Shown here one piece after another: positions 19,107 through 30,245 of a stretch of 64,000 bases of DNA. Position 1 is the stretch's first letter. Every line of letters begins with the position of its first letter. Source of the DNA: Falsiroseomonas ponticola (GTDB lineage Bacteria; Pseudomonadota; Alphaproteobacteria; Acetobacterales; Acetobacteraceae); contig NZ_JAERQN010000004.1 in NCBI RefSeq assembly GCF_016805305.1, positions 310,001-374,000 of the forward strand, given 5' to 3'. The position numbers were made by a program, and so were the translations under genes. The notes under the pieces were generated by a model, which was given only the letters and a program-made list of their open reading frames with translations, was not told the DNA's origin and searched no databases.

Positions 19107-19208
19107 TTACGCCCAGGGGTGGCTAAGTCGAAGAAGAAGGAGCGCGCGCAGGCACAGACCCGCCCGGGGGGCGTCGGTCGGCTCGAAAAGGCGCGCGCGG
19201 GGCGTCAT
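19107..19208 (-). CDS. Leucine-rich leader peptide of leuA
   Basis: A 33-codon ORF upstream of leuA on the same strand (ATG 19208, TAA 19107) ends LCLRALLLLRLSHPWA. It has eight Leu codons, including the consecutive run CTC-CTT-CTT-CTT and then CGA-CTT; CTT is a rare codon in this G+C-rich sequence. This is the pattern of amino-acid biosynthetic leader peptides in which ribosome stalling at Leu codons controls the downstream gene. The start codon is less certain than the C-terminal part, because the ribosome-binding site is weak. Confidence 0.62.
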   Translation of the reverse strand: MTPRARLFEPTDAPRAGLCLRALLLLRLSHPWA

Positions 19209-19310
19209 GGCTGCCCGCACCCTAACCGCGACCGCGCGGCCCTGCAAGCACTGGCGCGCAAGCCGCGGCGGGGTCACGATACCGCCGTTAAGGGCGGGGA
19301 AACGAAAGCC

Positions 19311-20288
19311 ATGGGGTTCAAGGTGGTGGTCGGCCGCAGGCTGGCGGCGGCAGGGATGGCGGTGCTGGAGGCGCGGCGCGACCTCGACATGACGATCCTG
19401 CACGACCCGACCGAGGCCGAATGGCACGCCGCCCTGGCCGAGGCGGAGGCCTGCATCGCCTGGACCAACCGCGTGGACCGCGCCGCCCTGGCCGTGGCGC
19501 CCCGGCTCCGCGCCGTCTCCCGCATCGGCGTCGGCTACGACACGGTGGACATCCCCGCCTGTTCGGAGCGTGGCGTCGCCGTGATGGTCGCCAATGGCTC
19601 CAACGACCTCTCGGTCGCGGAACACGCCATGATGCTGCTGCTGGCCGTGGCGCGCCGGGCGGTCGATATCCACAACCACGTCGCGCGAGATGGCGGCTGG
19701 TGGCCGCAGGACGGCCTGCGGATGGTGGATCTGGCGGGCCGCAAGGCGCTGGTCGTCGGCTATGGCCGCATCGGCACGCGCGTGGCGCAGTACCTGAAGG
19801 CGTTCAGGCTGGACGTCGCGGTGCTGGACCCCAACTTCGCCCCCCACCGCATCGCCGCCGACGGCTTCCGCTGCGTCCGCGACCTGCATGCCGGCCTGGC
19901 CGAGGCCGATGTCGTGACGCTCCACTGCCCCCTGATGCCCGCGACCCATCACCTGATGAACGAGTCCGCCTTCGCGGCGATGAAGCCCGGCGCCATCCTC
20001 GTGAACACCGCCCGCGGCCCCGTGGTGAAGCAGGATGCGCTGGTGGCGGCGCTACGATCCGGCCACCTGATGGGCGCTGGCCTCGACGTTCTGGAAGTGG
20101 AGCCCGCCCTGCCCGGCAACCCCCTCCTCACCCTGCCCAACGTCGTCATCAGCCCCCATTCCGCCGCGAGCACGAAGGAGGGCCTGGACCGCATGGCGGC
20201 CTTCGCCGCGCAGAACATGCTGGACGCGCTGGACGGCAAGCCGGACCCGGCGATGATGGTGAATCCCTGGATCTTGCAGAAGACGTAA
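19311..20288 (+). CDS. D-2-hydroxyacid dehydrogenase (phosphoglycerate dehydrogenase-like)
   Basis: The protein has 325 residues from ATG 19311. The NAD-binding Rossmann motif is VVGYGRIGTRVAQYL; catalytic residues are the Arg in NTARGPVV, the Glu in LDVLEVEP and the His in SPHSAAST. Family members oxidize or reduce 2-hydroxy acids such as 3-phosphoglycerate, glycerate or hydroxypyruvate; without the regulatory ACT domain of SerA it is more likely a glyoxylate/hydroxypyruvate or similar reductase. The frame is open about 75 codons further upstream, but that part overlaps the leuA leader on the other strand and shows no family similarity. Confidence 0.88.
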   Translation: MGFKVVVGRRLAAAGMAVLEARRDLDMTILHDPTEAEWHAALAEAEACIAWTNRVDRAALAVAPRLRAVSRIGVGYDTVDIPACSERGVAVMVANGSNDLSVAEHAMMLLLAVARRAVDIHNHVARDGGWWPQDGLRMVDLAGRKALVVGYGRIGTRVAQYLKAFRLDVAVLDPNFAPHRIAADGFRCVRDLHAGLAEADVVTLHCPLMPATHHLMNESAFAAMKPGAILVNTARGPVVKQDALVAALRSGHLMGAGLDVLEVEPALPGNPLLTLPNVVISPHSAASTKEGLDRMAAFAAQNMLDALDGKPDPAMMVNPWILQKT

Positions 20289-20304
20289 CGAGCCTTCCGC
20301 GCTC

Positions 20305-20625
20305 TCAGCCGGCGCCCTTCCTGGTCCCGTGCAGTGCCTGCGGATCGGGGAGGCCAAGGTCACCAATGACGCCATCGAGAGACAGCAATCCCCGCACGGC
20401 CTCCTCGCAGAGTCCCAGGTCCAGGCTCGCCCCGGCAATGGCCAGAAGCAGCGCCTGCACCGCATCGGCGCCGCCGAGGCGGAAACGGCGTTGTGTCAGC
20501 GGGCCGTCAATCTCATAGGGGCGGAGAAAATCCCGGCCGTCCGGGAAGGGCTCCGGCTTGCCGATGCAAAGCACCAGATCGGCCATGCCGCGCAGCTGGT
20601 AGCGCCGCTCAGCGATCACCTCCAT
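20305..20625 (-). CDS. Small protein, paralogue of the gene upstream
   Basis: The product has 106 residues from ATG 20625, which overlaps the upstream stop as TGATG; a GTG one codon earlier is also possible. It contains PYEIDGPLTQRRFRLGGADAVQALLLAI, CEEAVRGLLS and LPDPQALHG, each matching the neighbour's YEIQGP, GSFGGADAMQALVHAI, CEEYLEGRLS and LPDPGLHQH. The family resembles short uncharacterised proteins with a GADAxQAL core (possibly DUF6968). Function unknown. It is the last gene of the puuE run. Confidence 0.75.
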   Translation of the reverse strand: MEVIAERRYQLRGMADLVLCIGKPEPFPDGRDFLRPYEIDGPLTQRRFRLGGADAVQALLLAIAGASLDLGLCEEAVRGLLSLDGVIGDLGLPDPQALHGTRKGAG

Positions 20626-20969
20626 CACGCCTCCGGCGCATGCCGGTGGAAATGCTCGACATTGACGGGGTGGTGTTGATGCAGCCCAGGGTCCGGCAGG
20701 TCGAAATAGCCCGTCGCCCCGTCGTAGCTCAGCCGGCCCTCAAGATATTCTTCGCACGTCTCCAGCTTGAGCCGCACCATGTAGATGGCGTGCACCAAGG
20801 CCTGCATGGCATCGGCGCCGCCGAACGACCCCTTGATGCTGGTCTTCGGCCCCTGGATCTCGTAGCCGCAGAACCAGTTGCCGTCCGCCTCCATGATGGG
20901 CTGTTCGATCGCCACGCGGAGTTCGGGCCGGCCATCCACCTCATAGACCCGGGTCGCGATCACCCCCAT
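20625..20969 (-). CDS. Small protein with GADAMQAL core, downstream of puuE
   Basis: The product has 114 residues from ATG 20969, one base after the puuE stop codon. Landmarks are RVYEVDGRPELRVAIEQP, WFCGYEIQGP, SFGGADAMQALVHAI, CEEYLEGRLSYDG and YFDLPDPGLHQHH. It is paralogous to the next gene. The tight spacing implies translational coupling with the allantoinase-like enzyme, so a role in the same process (regulation, assembly or substrate binding) is possible but unproven. Confidence 0.78.
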   Translation of the reverse strand: MGVIATRVYEVDGRPELRVAIEQPIMEADGNWFCGYEIQGPKTSIKGSFGGADAMQALVHAIYMVRLKLETCEEYLEGRLSYDGATGYFDLPDPGLHQHHPVNVEHFHRHAPEA

Positions 20970-20970
20970 G

Positions 20971-21918
20971 TCACGGGGTGGCACCAGGCGGATGCACCGC
21001 CCACCAATGCCGCGCGATATCCGCCCGCCGTGCCACCCAGACCTCGTCCCGGTGCTTCGCGACATGCGCGAGGAAGCGCTGCAAGGCCCGCGCGCGCCCG
21101 GGCCGCCCGACCAGCCGGCAATGCAGCCCGACCGACATCATCTTGGGGCTTCCCGCGCGCCCTTCCTCCAGCAGCAGATCGAAGGCATCGCGGAGGTGCC
21201 GCTCGAACCCATCGGGATCGCCGAAGCCCGGCGGCACAGCGAACTTCATGTCGTTGTTGTCGAGCGTGTAGGGGATGACGAGCACGTCCTTCCCCTCGAC
21301 CTTCACGTAATGCGGCAGGTCGTCGTCATAGCTGTCGCTGTCATAGAGGAACCCGCCATGCCGCGCGACGAGCCGGCGCGTCATCGGGCTGAACCGCCCC
21401 GTGTACCAGCCGACCGGCGGCGTGCCCGTCAGCCGCGCGATGGTCTCGACGCAGCGATTGATGTGCTCGACCTCCTCCGCCTCGCTCATCGAATGATAGT
21501 CGAACCAGCGCCAGGCGTGGGAGGCCACCTCATGCCCCGCCTCCGCGAAGGCGCGGGCGACATCCGGGTTCAGTTCCAGCGCGCGACCCACGCCATAGAC
21601 GGTGAAGTTCAGCCCCTGCTGCGCGAAGAGCCGCATGACGCGCCACACGCCGGCCCGCGCGCCATAGTCGAACTGCGTCTCCGTGCTGCGGTTGCGCTCG
21701 CCGACCGTGGGCGACCCGCCCGGCACCTCATGGAGGTAGAGCTCGCTGCCCCGGTCGCCGTTCAGGACGGTGTTCTCGCCACCCTCCTCGTAGTTGAGCA
21801 CGAAGGAGAGTGCGAGCTTTGCGCCGCCCGGCCATTTCGGGTCGGGCGGGTTGGCGCCATAGCCGCGGAGGTCGCGGGGATAGCCGGAGCCGTCATCGGG
21901 GAAGCGGGCGTCTGTCAT
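20971..21918 (-). CDS. puuE: PuuE-type allantoinase / polysaccharide deacetylase family protein
   Basis: The protein has 315 residues from ATG 21918. It has the PuuE N-terminus (YPRDLRGYGANPPDPKWPGG), FVLNYEEGGENTVLNGD, FDYGARAGVWRVMRLF, the metal/His motif GHEVASHAWRW, and C-terminal SVGLHCRLVGRPGR. PuuE enzymes hydrolyse allantoin to allantoate without the usual amidohydrolase fold, in purine breakdown. No other urate or allantoin gene is in the window. It leads a coupled run with two small paralogous genes. Confidence 0.9.
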   Translation of the reverse strand: MTDARFPDDGSGYPRDLRGYGANPPDPKWPGGAKLALSFVLNYEEGGENTVLNGDRGSELYLHEVPGGSPTVGERNRSTETQFDYGARAGVWRVMRLFAQQGLNFTVYGVGRALELNPDVARAFAEAGHEVASHAWRWFDYHSMSEAEEVEHINRCVETIARLTGTPPVGWYTGRFSPMTRRLVARHGGFLYDSDSYDDDLPHYVKVEGKDVLVIPYTLDNNDMKFAVPPGFGDPDGFERHLRDAFDLLLEEGRAGSPKMMSVGLHCRLVGRPGRARALQRFLAHVAKHRDEVWVARRADIARHWWAVHPPGATP

Positions 21919-21950
21919 GCCGGAAGAGTGACAAGCGCCGCCCCTTCCGG

Positions 21951-22256
21951 TCAATCGCGGCAGATGAACGGCACGAAGCTGCTCGCCGCGCCCGCATTCA
22001 TCGCCGCGATGGTCATGACGTCGGCCATGGCGATCTCCTGCGGCGATCGCGGGCAGACATCCCGCGTGCGGCAGCCCGAGGCGATGAAGGCCTCGTGCCG
22101 CGCGAGGAATTCCTCCGACAGCCCCACGCGCCCGAAGCGCGCCAGCGCCTGCGGCCACATCTCGCTGTAGCGGCCGCATTTCTCCGCGGTCCAGTCGCGG
22201 GACTGCGCCACAGCCGGCGAGGCCAGCAGCACCAGCAGGATCGCCAGCCGGATCAT
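21951..22256 (-). CDS. Small exported protein of unknown function
   Basis: The product has 101 residues with a clear signal peptide (MIRLAILLVLLASPAVAQ). Four cysteines remain in the mature part (KCGRY, SGCRTRDVCP, FICRD), enough for two disulfides. Its ATG overlaps the stop of the upstream SOUL gene (ATGA), so the two are coupled. No family was recognised. Confidence 0.7.
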   Translation of the reverse strand: MIRLAILLVLLASPAVAQSRDWTAEKCGRYSEMWPQALARFGRVGLSEEFLARHEAFIASGCRTRDVCPRSPQEIAMADVMTIAAMNAGAASSFVPFICRD

Positions 22257-22870
22257 CGCGGCACCACCGGCACCGCCACCTCGTTCCGCCGCAGCGCGGG
22301 GATGGTCCAGGGCGGATCGTAGAACCAGCCCACCACCTCACCCGCCGCCGCCCAGCGCGTGGCGGGCAGCGCCGCTTCCAGCCGCGCCCGCGCCGCCGCC
22401 ACCGCCGCCGGGCTCGGCACGCCCGTGAAGCGCAGCACCGCCACCGTCTCCCCCGGCACTTCCACGACCTTCACGCGCGCATCGTTCGGCGCCGGCGGAT
22501 CGCGCAGCGCGGCGGGCAGGAAGAAGCGGATGCGGTAGCCGCCCGGCGCCGCCGCCTGCGCCACCGGCGCGGTCATGGCGATGCGCATCGGATCCTGCGC
22601 GACCGGCGCCGTCATCGCGATCCGCGCCGATCCCTGGTTGCCCCCGAAGATGTAGCGCGCCAGGCGGGAGAACCCCTCGCTCCGCGCCGCCTCCTCGCTG
22701 CCCTCCACCACCGTCTCCGCGGCCAGGCGCGGCGCGTAGCGGCGGAATTCGATCCCGCCCTCCGTGCCCAGCGCCTCGTAGCGCGGCTCCTCCGTCCCCG
22801 ACCTCACGCCGACGACCGAGCAGGCGGAGAGGAGGACGGTGGAGGCGAGGGTCGCAAGGCGCTTGAGCAT
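22253..22870 (-). CDS. SOUL/HEBP-family heme-binding lipoprotein
   Basis: The protein has 205 residues from ATG 22870. It has a lipoprotein signal with lipobox LLSAC (Cys17). The SOUL fold shows in EALGTEGGIEFRRYAPRLAAETVV and VVEVPGETVAVLRFTG. The strand IAMTAPVAQ is present twice in tandem (about residues 85-108), as in several bacterial SOUL proteins. Relatives bind tetrapyrroles loosely; the exact role in bacteria is not established. Confidence 0.87.
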   Translation of the reverse strand: MLKRLATLASTVLLSACSVVGVRSGTEEPRYEALGTEGGIEFRRYAPRLAAETVVEGSEEAARSEGFSRLARYIFGGNQGSARIAMTAPVAQDPMRIAMTAPVAQAAAPGGYRIRFFLPAALRDPPAPNDARVKVVEVPGETVAVLRFTGVPSPAAVAAARARLEAALPATRWAAAGEVVGWFYDPPWTIPALRRNEVAVPVVPR

Positions 22871-22922
22871 GGCGGCACCGCTACCACCCCGCGCCTGGCG
22901 CCGCACGCCAATCCGGCCGGAC

Positions 22923-23546
22923 TCACGCGCTTGCGAGGGCCGCGGCCAGCCCGGCGGGCGGGCTCGCCAGCGGCTTGCGGCCCCGCGCCATCCCGACCGC
23001 GCCGGCCATGCTGGCCTGCGCCAGCGCGACCTCCGCCGCCCCTTCCGCGAAAGCGGCTTCGGCGGCTTCCGCGACCAGCCGGTGATACCCCGCCACGTCC
23101 CCGCCGCGGAACGCCGCCCAGGCGCCCGGCACCAGCCGCACATCGAGCGTCGCGCCATGCCGCGCCGCCGGCCCCTCGAACACCTTGCGGCTCGGCTCCA
23201 TCGTCGTCTCGACCGCACAGAGCACCATCACGCGCCCGCCGCCCTTGGTCGCGGCCTCCGCCAGCGCGGCATCCACCCGCAGCACCGGCACCGGGGCCCG
23301 CGCCAGCGCGACGCCAGGCCCGACCGTGGAGCAGGTCAGCAGCACCGCATCCACGCCGGGCCCGGCCAGCGCCTCCAGCGCGCGGGCTGTCCGCGCTGCG
23401 ATGGCCTCCGTCAGCCCGCCCGCGGCCTCGGCATCCTTCAGCAGCGCCTCGTTCACCGTGTGGCGCAGCGTCACACCGGGCGGGCAGGCCGCGTCGAACA
23501 CCGCGACATTGCTCCCGGCCGTGTGCAGGCAGGCGATGGTCTTCAT
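22923..23546 (-). CDS. Aspartate/glutamate racemase-like protein
   Basis: The protein has 207 residues. The pair of catalytic cysteines expected in the Asp/Glu/hydantoin racemase superfamily is represented by LLTCSTVGPG and, in the second half, by MVLCAVET and ALAQASMAG, where Ala-Ser replaces the usual Cys near the end. This points to a divergent member, perhaps not a racemase. Its ATG at 23546 follows a 73-base gap from ilvC, on the same strand. Confidence 0.7.
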   Translation of the reverse strand: MKTIACLHTAGSNVAVFDAACPPGVTLRHTVNEALLKDAEAAGGLTEAIAARTARALEALAGPGVDAVLLTCSTVGPGVALARAPVPVLRVDAALAEAATKGGGRVMVLCAVETTMEPSRKVFEGPAARHGATLDVRLVPGAWAAFRGGDVAGYHRLVAEAAEAAFAEGAAEVALAQASMAGAVGMARGRKPLASPPAGLAAALASA

Positions 23547-23619
23547 GGTTCTTCCCCCCTGAAACGACGAAGGGCGGCGGGTTGCCCCGCCGCCCCCCGA
23601 GACGGCGTCTCCGCCGATC

Positions 23620-24651
<1,032 letters not shown>

Positions 24652-25704
24652 CTAGCTGACCCCGATCCCGGGTCCTTGATGGGTCTCGGGTCTGTGATGC
24701 ACCAATTCATGGATGAACCCAAGCTTCCGCGCCACGGGGGCAGACAGGACAAACGGGTATAGGTCCGGTGTCCCCATGCTGCGGTTGATCTCGTTCATCG
24801 CCACCGTCAGCGGCGTCCAGGCCGCGAGGATGTCGTCCATGCCGGCACGGTAGGGGTCGAAATCCACCTCCGCCTCCAGCACGCCCTCCCGGTCCAGCCG
24901 CGGCCGGATGCGCAGGCCGACGCTGCCCGCCGTCTCCAGGCTATCGACCATGTGCAGGTAATGGGCGAAGCACTCCGCCCAATCCTCATGCGGATGCGCG
25001 GCCGCGTAGGCGGAGATGTATTCCCCCCGCCATTCGTCATTGGCGCCGCGCGCGTAATGCGCCTGCAGCGCCGCCGCGTAATCCGCGCTCTCGTCGCCGA
25101 ACAGCTGGCGGAAATCGGCCGTGCGGCCGGCGCGCTCCACCAGCACGATGAAGTACCAGTGCCCCACCTCATGCCGCATATGGCCGAGCAGCGTGCGGTA
25201 GGGCTCGTTCATCAGCCCGCGGCGCTTCTCCCGCTCCGCGTCATCGGCCTCCCGCAGCGCGATGGTGATGTGGCCCTTGTCATGCCCCGTCATGGCGGGC
25301 TGGCCGTCCACATCGGCCAGGAAGCTGAAGCGCAACTCCGCCGTCTCATGCGGCAGGCCGAGGCGCTGCAGCGTGTAGAGCAGCCGCCGCTTCGCCCCTT
25401 CCAGCTTGCGCCACAGCGGCAGGTTCTCCGCCACCGTCAGGTCCGGCACCACCTCGTTGTGGCGGCAGGAGGGGCAGTAGCTCTCCGCGTCATCCGCCGG
25501 CAGTCGCCAGTTGCAGGCATCCTCCGCGGCATTGGCGCAGGGCTTCCAGGGCTGGTGGTCCAGCATGGCGGTCAGGCCATCGGCCTCGAAGGCGGAGAGG
25601 CGGCCATGCCGGGGAAGGAACCCCAACCCGGATCCGCACTTCTCGCAGGAGGTATTCTCGAAGTGCAGCAGGTTGCCGCACTTCTGGCAGGCGAAAAGGC
25701 GCAT
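24652..25704 (-). CDS. Putative zinc-binding metallopeptidase with zinc ribbon, inside the ilv cluster
   Basis: The protein has 350 residues from ATG 25704 (MRLFACQKCG). An N-terminal zinc ribbon (CQKCGN and CEKCGSG) and a second Cys pair (CPSCRHN) precede a domain with HEVGH (HExxH zinc-protease motif, in LGHMRHEVGHWYF) and a Glu-rich EDWAECFAHYLHM helix. It matches the predicted zinc-binding peptidase group with an N-terminal ribbon (Peptidase_Mx). Substrate unknown. Its position between ilvN (55-base gap) and ilvC (15-base gap) is unusual. Confidence 0.85.
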   Translation of the reverse strand: MRLFACQKCGNLLHFENTSCEKCGSGLGFLPRHGRLSAFEADGLTAMLDHQPWKPCANAAEDACNWRLPADDAESYCPSCRHNEVVPDLTVAENLPLWRKLEGAKRRLLYTLQRLGLPHETAELRFSFLADVDGQPAMTGHDKGHITIALREADDAEREKRRGLMNEPYRTLLGHMRHEVGHWYFIVLVERAGRTADFRQLFGDESADYAAALQAHYARGANDEWRGEYISAYAAAHPHEDWAECFAHYLHMVDSLETAGSVGLRIRPRLDREGVLEAEVDFDPYRAGMDDILAAWTPLTVAMNEINRSMGTPDLYPFVLSAPVARKLGFIHELVHHRPETHQGPGIGVS

Positions 25705-25759
25705 GGCTCGGGCTCCGCGGTCGGTTCGCGCAGCGAACGGCGTGAGGCCCGGCAAGGTT

Positions 25760-26284
25760 TCAGCCCATCAGCGCTTTGGTGCCGCGCGCGATCGCGACGG
25801 CGCCGGTGCGGGAGATCTCGGTCAGCCCGATCGGCCGCATCAACGCGCAGAAGGCGTCGATCTTGTCGGCATTGCCGGTCATCTCGAAGACGAAGCTCTC
25901 CGTCGTCGCGTCCACGACGCGGGCGCGGAAGGCATCGGCCAGGCGCAGCGCCTCCACCCGATGGTCCCCGGTGCCGACCACCTTGATCAGCGCCAGCTCG
26001 CGGACCAGGTGCGGCCCCTCCAGCGTCAGGTCGCTCACCTTGTGGACGGGCACCAGGCGGTCGAGCTGCGCCTTGATCTGCTCGATCACCATCTCCGTGC
26101 CGGAGGTGACGATGGTGATGCGGGACAGGCGCCCTTCCGCATCCACGGGCGCGACCGTCAGGCTGTCGATGTTGTAGCCGCGGCCGGAGAAGAGGCCGAT
26201 GACGCGCGCCAGCACGCCGGCCTCGTTCTCGACCAGCACCGCGATGGTCGCGGCGCGCAGGGCAGTTCCGGTCTTGTCGGACAT
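25760..26284 (-). CDS. ilvN: Acetolactate synthase, regulatory (small) subunit
   Basis: The protein has 174 residues. The N-terminal ACT domain begins IAVLVENEAGVLARVIGLFSGRGYNIDSL and a second regulatory domain follows (about 85-165, VRELALIKVVG). It binds valine and gives feedback inhibition to the catalytic subunit encoded 76 bases upstream by ilvB. Confidence 0.97.
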   Translation of the reverse strand: MSDKTGTALRAATIAVLVENEAGVLARVIGLFSGRGYNIDSLTVAPVDAEGRLSRITIVTSGTEMVIEQIKAQLDRLVPVHKVSDLTLEGPHLVRELALIKVVGTGDHRVEALRLADAFRARVVDATTESFVFEMTGNADKIDAFCALMRPIGLTEISRTGAVAIARGTKALMG

Positions 26285-26360
26285 GGGATTCGATCTTGGT
26301 CAGAAGGTCAGGAGGGCGGGACGCCCGAGGCGCCCCGCAATGGTCACGCGGCGTGAGGGA

Positions 26361-28163
<1,803 letters not shown>

Positions 28164-28229
28164 GGGGTGCTCGGCTTTCCTGTGTCTGGCGTGAACCGGC
28201 ATGGCTGCGCCCTGCCGGCCCGCGTCCCT

Positions 28230-29219
28230 CTACGCCCGCGATTCACCCCCGTCAACGCGCCGATCAACAAAAGCGATGATTTTTGCCAGTTCGCATTCCG
28301 AAAATTGCTCCAGACCCTCACATCGCGCATGGATGCTATGCATGAGCGCCGGGGGCGCCAGGGCGTGATGCCGGAACCAGGTCGCCTGCCGCTTGGTGTA
28401 CTGGCCCGTGTTCAGGATCGCGCGGGTGGAGGCCGCCTCCAGCGTCATCCGCCCCGCCTGGTGCGCCAGCAGCTCCGGCACCCCATGCGCGCGCATCGCC
28501 GGCAGCGCGGGGTCCAGCCCCTGCGCCCCCAGCGCCGCCACTTCCGCCTGCGCCCCGCCCGCCAGCATGGCCTGCCAGCGCCGGCGGATGGCCTCCCGCA
28601 AGGCCGGCCGCGGCGGGTCCAGCACCACGGCGGCGAAGCGCCAGGGCGCCGGCGTCGCGCCCCCCGCCCGCTGCCAGGCCCGGAGCCCCCTGCCCGTTCC
28701 CGTCACCACCTCATAGGCCCGCGCCAGGCGCTGGCTGTCGGAAGGCCGGAGCGCCGCCGCCGTCTCCGGGTCCAGCGCCGCCAGCCGGGCATGCAGCGCG
28801 GGGGCGCCCTCGGCCTCCAGCAGCCGCCGCGCCTCCGCCCGCGCCTCCGGGGCCACCGGCGGCACCTCCGCCAGCCCCTCCGTCAGCGACAGGAAATAGA
28901 GGCCCGTCCCCCCGCAGAGGATCGGCACGCGCCCCGCCGCCCGCGCCTGCGCCATCGCCGCCAGCGCCTCGCCCCGCCACCAGGCGACGGTGCCCGCCTC
29001 CGCCGCCGGCCGCACGCCATACAGCGCATGCGGCACCATCGCCTCCTCCGCCGGCGTCGGCCGCGCCGTCAGCACGCGCAGCTCCCGGTACACCTGCATC
29101 GAATCGGCGTTGATGACGGTGCCGCCGATCCGCCGCGCCAGCGCCAGCGCCAGCGCGCTCTTCCCGCTTGCGGTCGGGCCGGCGACGATCAGGGCGGGGG
29201 GCAGCGCATGCGTTGTCAT
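28230..29219 (-). CDS. miaA: tRNA dimethylallyltransferase
   Basis: The protein has 329 residues from ATG 29219. It has the P-loop VAGPTASGKSALALALA, the motif VINADSMQVYRELRVLTARP, and the zone LYFLSLTEGLAEVPP. It prenylates A37 of tRNAs that read codons beginning with U, improving decoding. It is divergent from serB (48 bases between) and directly upstream of ilvB. The last 40 residues (MHSIHARCEGLEQFS onward) extend beyond the usual end and may be lineage-specific. Confidence 0.96.
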   Translation of the reverse strand: MTTHALPPALIVAGPTASGKSALALALARRIGGTVINADSMQVYRELRVLTARPTPAEEAMVPHALYGVRPAAEAGTVAWWRGEALAAMAQARAAGRVPILCGGTGLYFLSLTEGLAEVPPVAPEARAEARRLLEAEGAPALHARLAALDPETAAALRPSDSQRLARAYEVVTGTGRGLRAWQRAGGATPAPWRFAAVVLDPPRPALREAIRRRWQAMLAGGAQAEVAALGAQGLDPALPAMRAHGVPELLAHQAGRMTLEAASTRAILNTGQYTKRQATWFRHHALAPPALMHSIHARCEGLEQFSECELAKIIAFVDRRVDGGESRA

Positions 29220-29267
29220 GCCCCTGATGTTGCACAGCCCGGACGCCAATGGCATGGGGCGCCCCGC

Positions 29268-30164
29268 ATGCCCCACATCCTCACCCTGGTCGCCGCCCCC
29301 GGCGCGCTCGACCCCGCCCTCGTCTCCCGCGTCCGCGGCGCGCTGGAAGCCCTCGGCGCCGCCCCCGGCACGCCGGACTGGCTGGCGGAGCGCGAGGCCG
29401 TGGACATCCCCTTCGCCGAGGCCGCCGCCGAACAGGCCGCCGCCGCCGCCCGCGCCGCGCTGGCCGATGCGCCGGTGGACGCCATCGCCATGCCCGCCGA
29501 GGGCCGCCGCAAGCGCCTCCTCGTCGCCGACATGGACAGCACCATCGTCACCAGCGAGACGCTGGACGAGATCGCCGCCTATGCCGGGCTCAAGGAGAAG
29601 ATCGCGGAGATCACCCGCCGCTCCATGAACGGCGAACTCGATTTCCGCCAGGCGCTGGTGGAGCGCGTCGGCATGCTGAAGGGCCTCGAGGTCTCGGCGC
29701 TGGAAGCCACCTGGGCGCAGACCGCCATGATGCCCGGCGCGGCGGAGCTGGTCGCCACCATGCGCGCCAACGGCGCCACCTGCTGCCTGGCCTCCGGCGG
29801 CTTCACCTTCTTCACCGGCCGCGTGGCGGAGAAGCTGGGCTTCCACCACCACGTCTCCAACGTGCTGCTGATCGAGGACGGGAAGCTGACCGGCCAGGTC
29901 GCGGAGCCCGTCTTCGACCGCAACGCCAAGCTCGCCACCCTCACGCGCCTCGCGGCGGAAAACAGCCTGCCCATGGCGGCGACGCTCGCGGTCGGCGACG
30001 GCGCCAATGACCTCGACATGATCCAGGCGGCGGGGCTGGGTGTCGCCTATCGCGCCAAGCCGGTGGTGGCGGCGGCGGCGCGGGCGCGGGTCGATCACAC
30101 GGACCTGCTCGCGCTGCTCTACATGCAGGGGTATCGGCGGGCGGAGTTCGTCGCGAAGGCCTGA
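29268..30164 (+). CDS. serB: Phosphoserine phosphatase
   Basis: The protein has 298 residues from ATG 29268. A weak N-terminal ACT-like domain (about 1-75) precedes the HAD phosphatase domain, with the nucleophile motif LLVADMDSTIV, motif II in CLASGGFTFFTGR, and motif III/IV in AVGDGANDLDMIQAAGLGVAY. It dephosphorylates O-phosphoserine, the last step of serine synthesis. It converges on degP. Confidence 0.96.
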   Translation: MPHILTLVAAPGALDPALVSRVRGALEALGAAPGTPDWLAEREAVDIPFAEAAAEQAAAAARAALADAPVDAIAMPAEGRRKRLLVADMDSTIVTSETLDEIAAYAGLKEKIAEITRRSMNGELDFRQALVERVGMLKGLEVSALEATWAQTAMMPGAAELVATMRANGATCCLASGGFTFFTGRVAEKLGFHHHVSNVLLIEDGKLTGQVAEPVFDRNAKLATLTRLAAENSLPMAATLAVGDGANDLDMIQAAGLGVAYRAKPVVAAAARARVDHTDLLALLYMQGYRRAEFVAKA

Positions 30165-30173
30165 AAAGAAAAA

Positions 30174-30194
30174 GGGGAGGGCTCTGCCCTCCCC
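30174..30194 (-). terminator. Intrinsic terminator of the degP transcript
   Basis: A perfect 9-bp stem (GGGGAGGGC with GCCCTCCCC, three-base loop) is followed on the minus strand by a T-rich run (TTTTTCTTTT, 30173-30164) that reaches the serB stop codon. It fits a Rho-independent terminator for degP. On the plus strand it could also stop serB weakly. Confidence 0.8.
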
Positions 30195-30206
30195 CGACCC
30201 CACCCG

Positions 30207-30227
30207 CCAGGGGCGAACCGCCCCTGG
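30207..30227. repeat. Second hairpin in the serB-degP gap
   Basis: CCAGGGGCG and CGCCCCTGG pair perfectly over 9 bp around an AAC loop. Together with the hairpin at 30174 it makes a double-hairpin block that fills the convergent gap. No U-tract follows. Confidence 0.6.
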
Positions 30228-30245
30228 ACCGTCGTCAGTGGAAGA

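Noticed and set aside
19083..19310. An N-terminal extension of the 2-hydroxyacid dehydrogenase
   Set aside because: The extra 75 residues are basic and unlike the family; the Rossmann-type domain begins normally at ATG 19311, and the region instead holds the leuA leader on the other strand.
22560..22630. A tandem duplication in the SOUL protein as a novel feature
   Set aside because: The doubled IAMTAPV motif is, to my knowledge, common in bacterial SOUL proteins, so it is noted in the annotation only.
28164..28229. An attenuator leader before ilvB like the one before leuA
   Set aside because: The 66-base gap has no short ORF with Val, Leu or Ile runs and no pair of competing hairpins.
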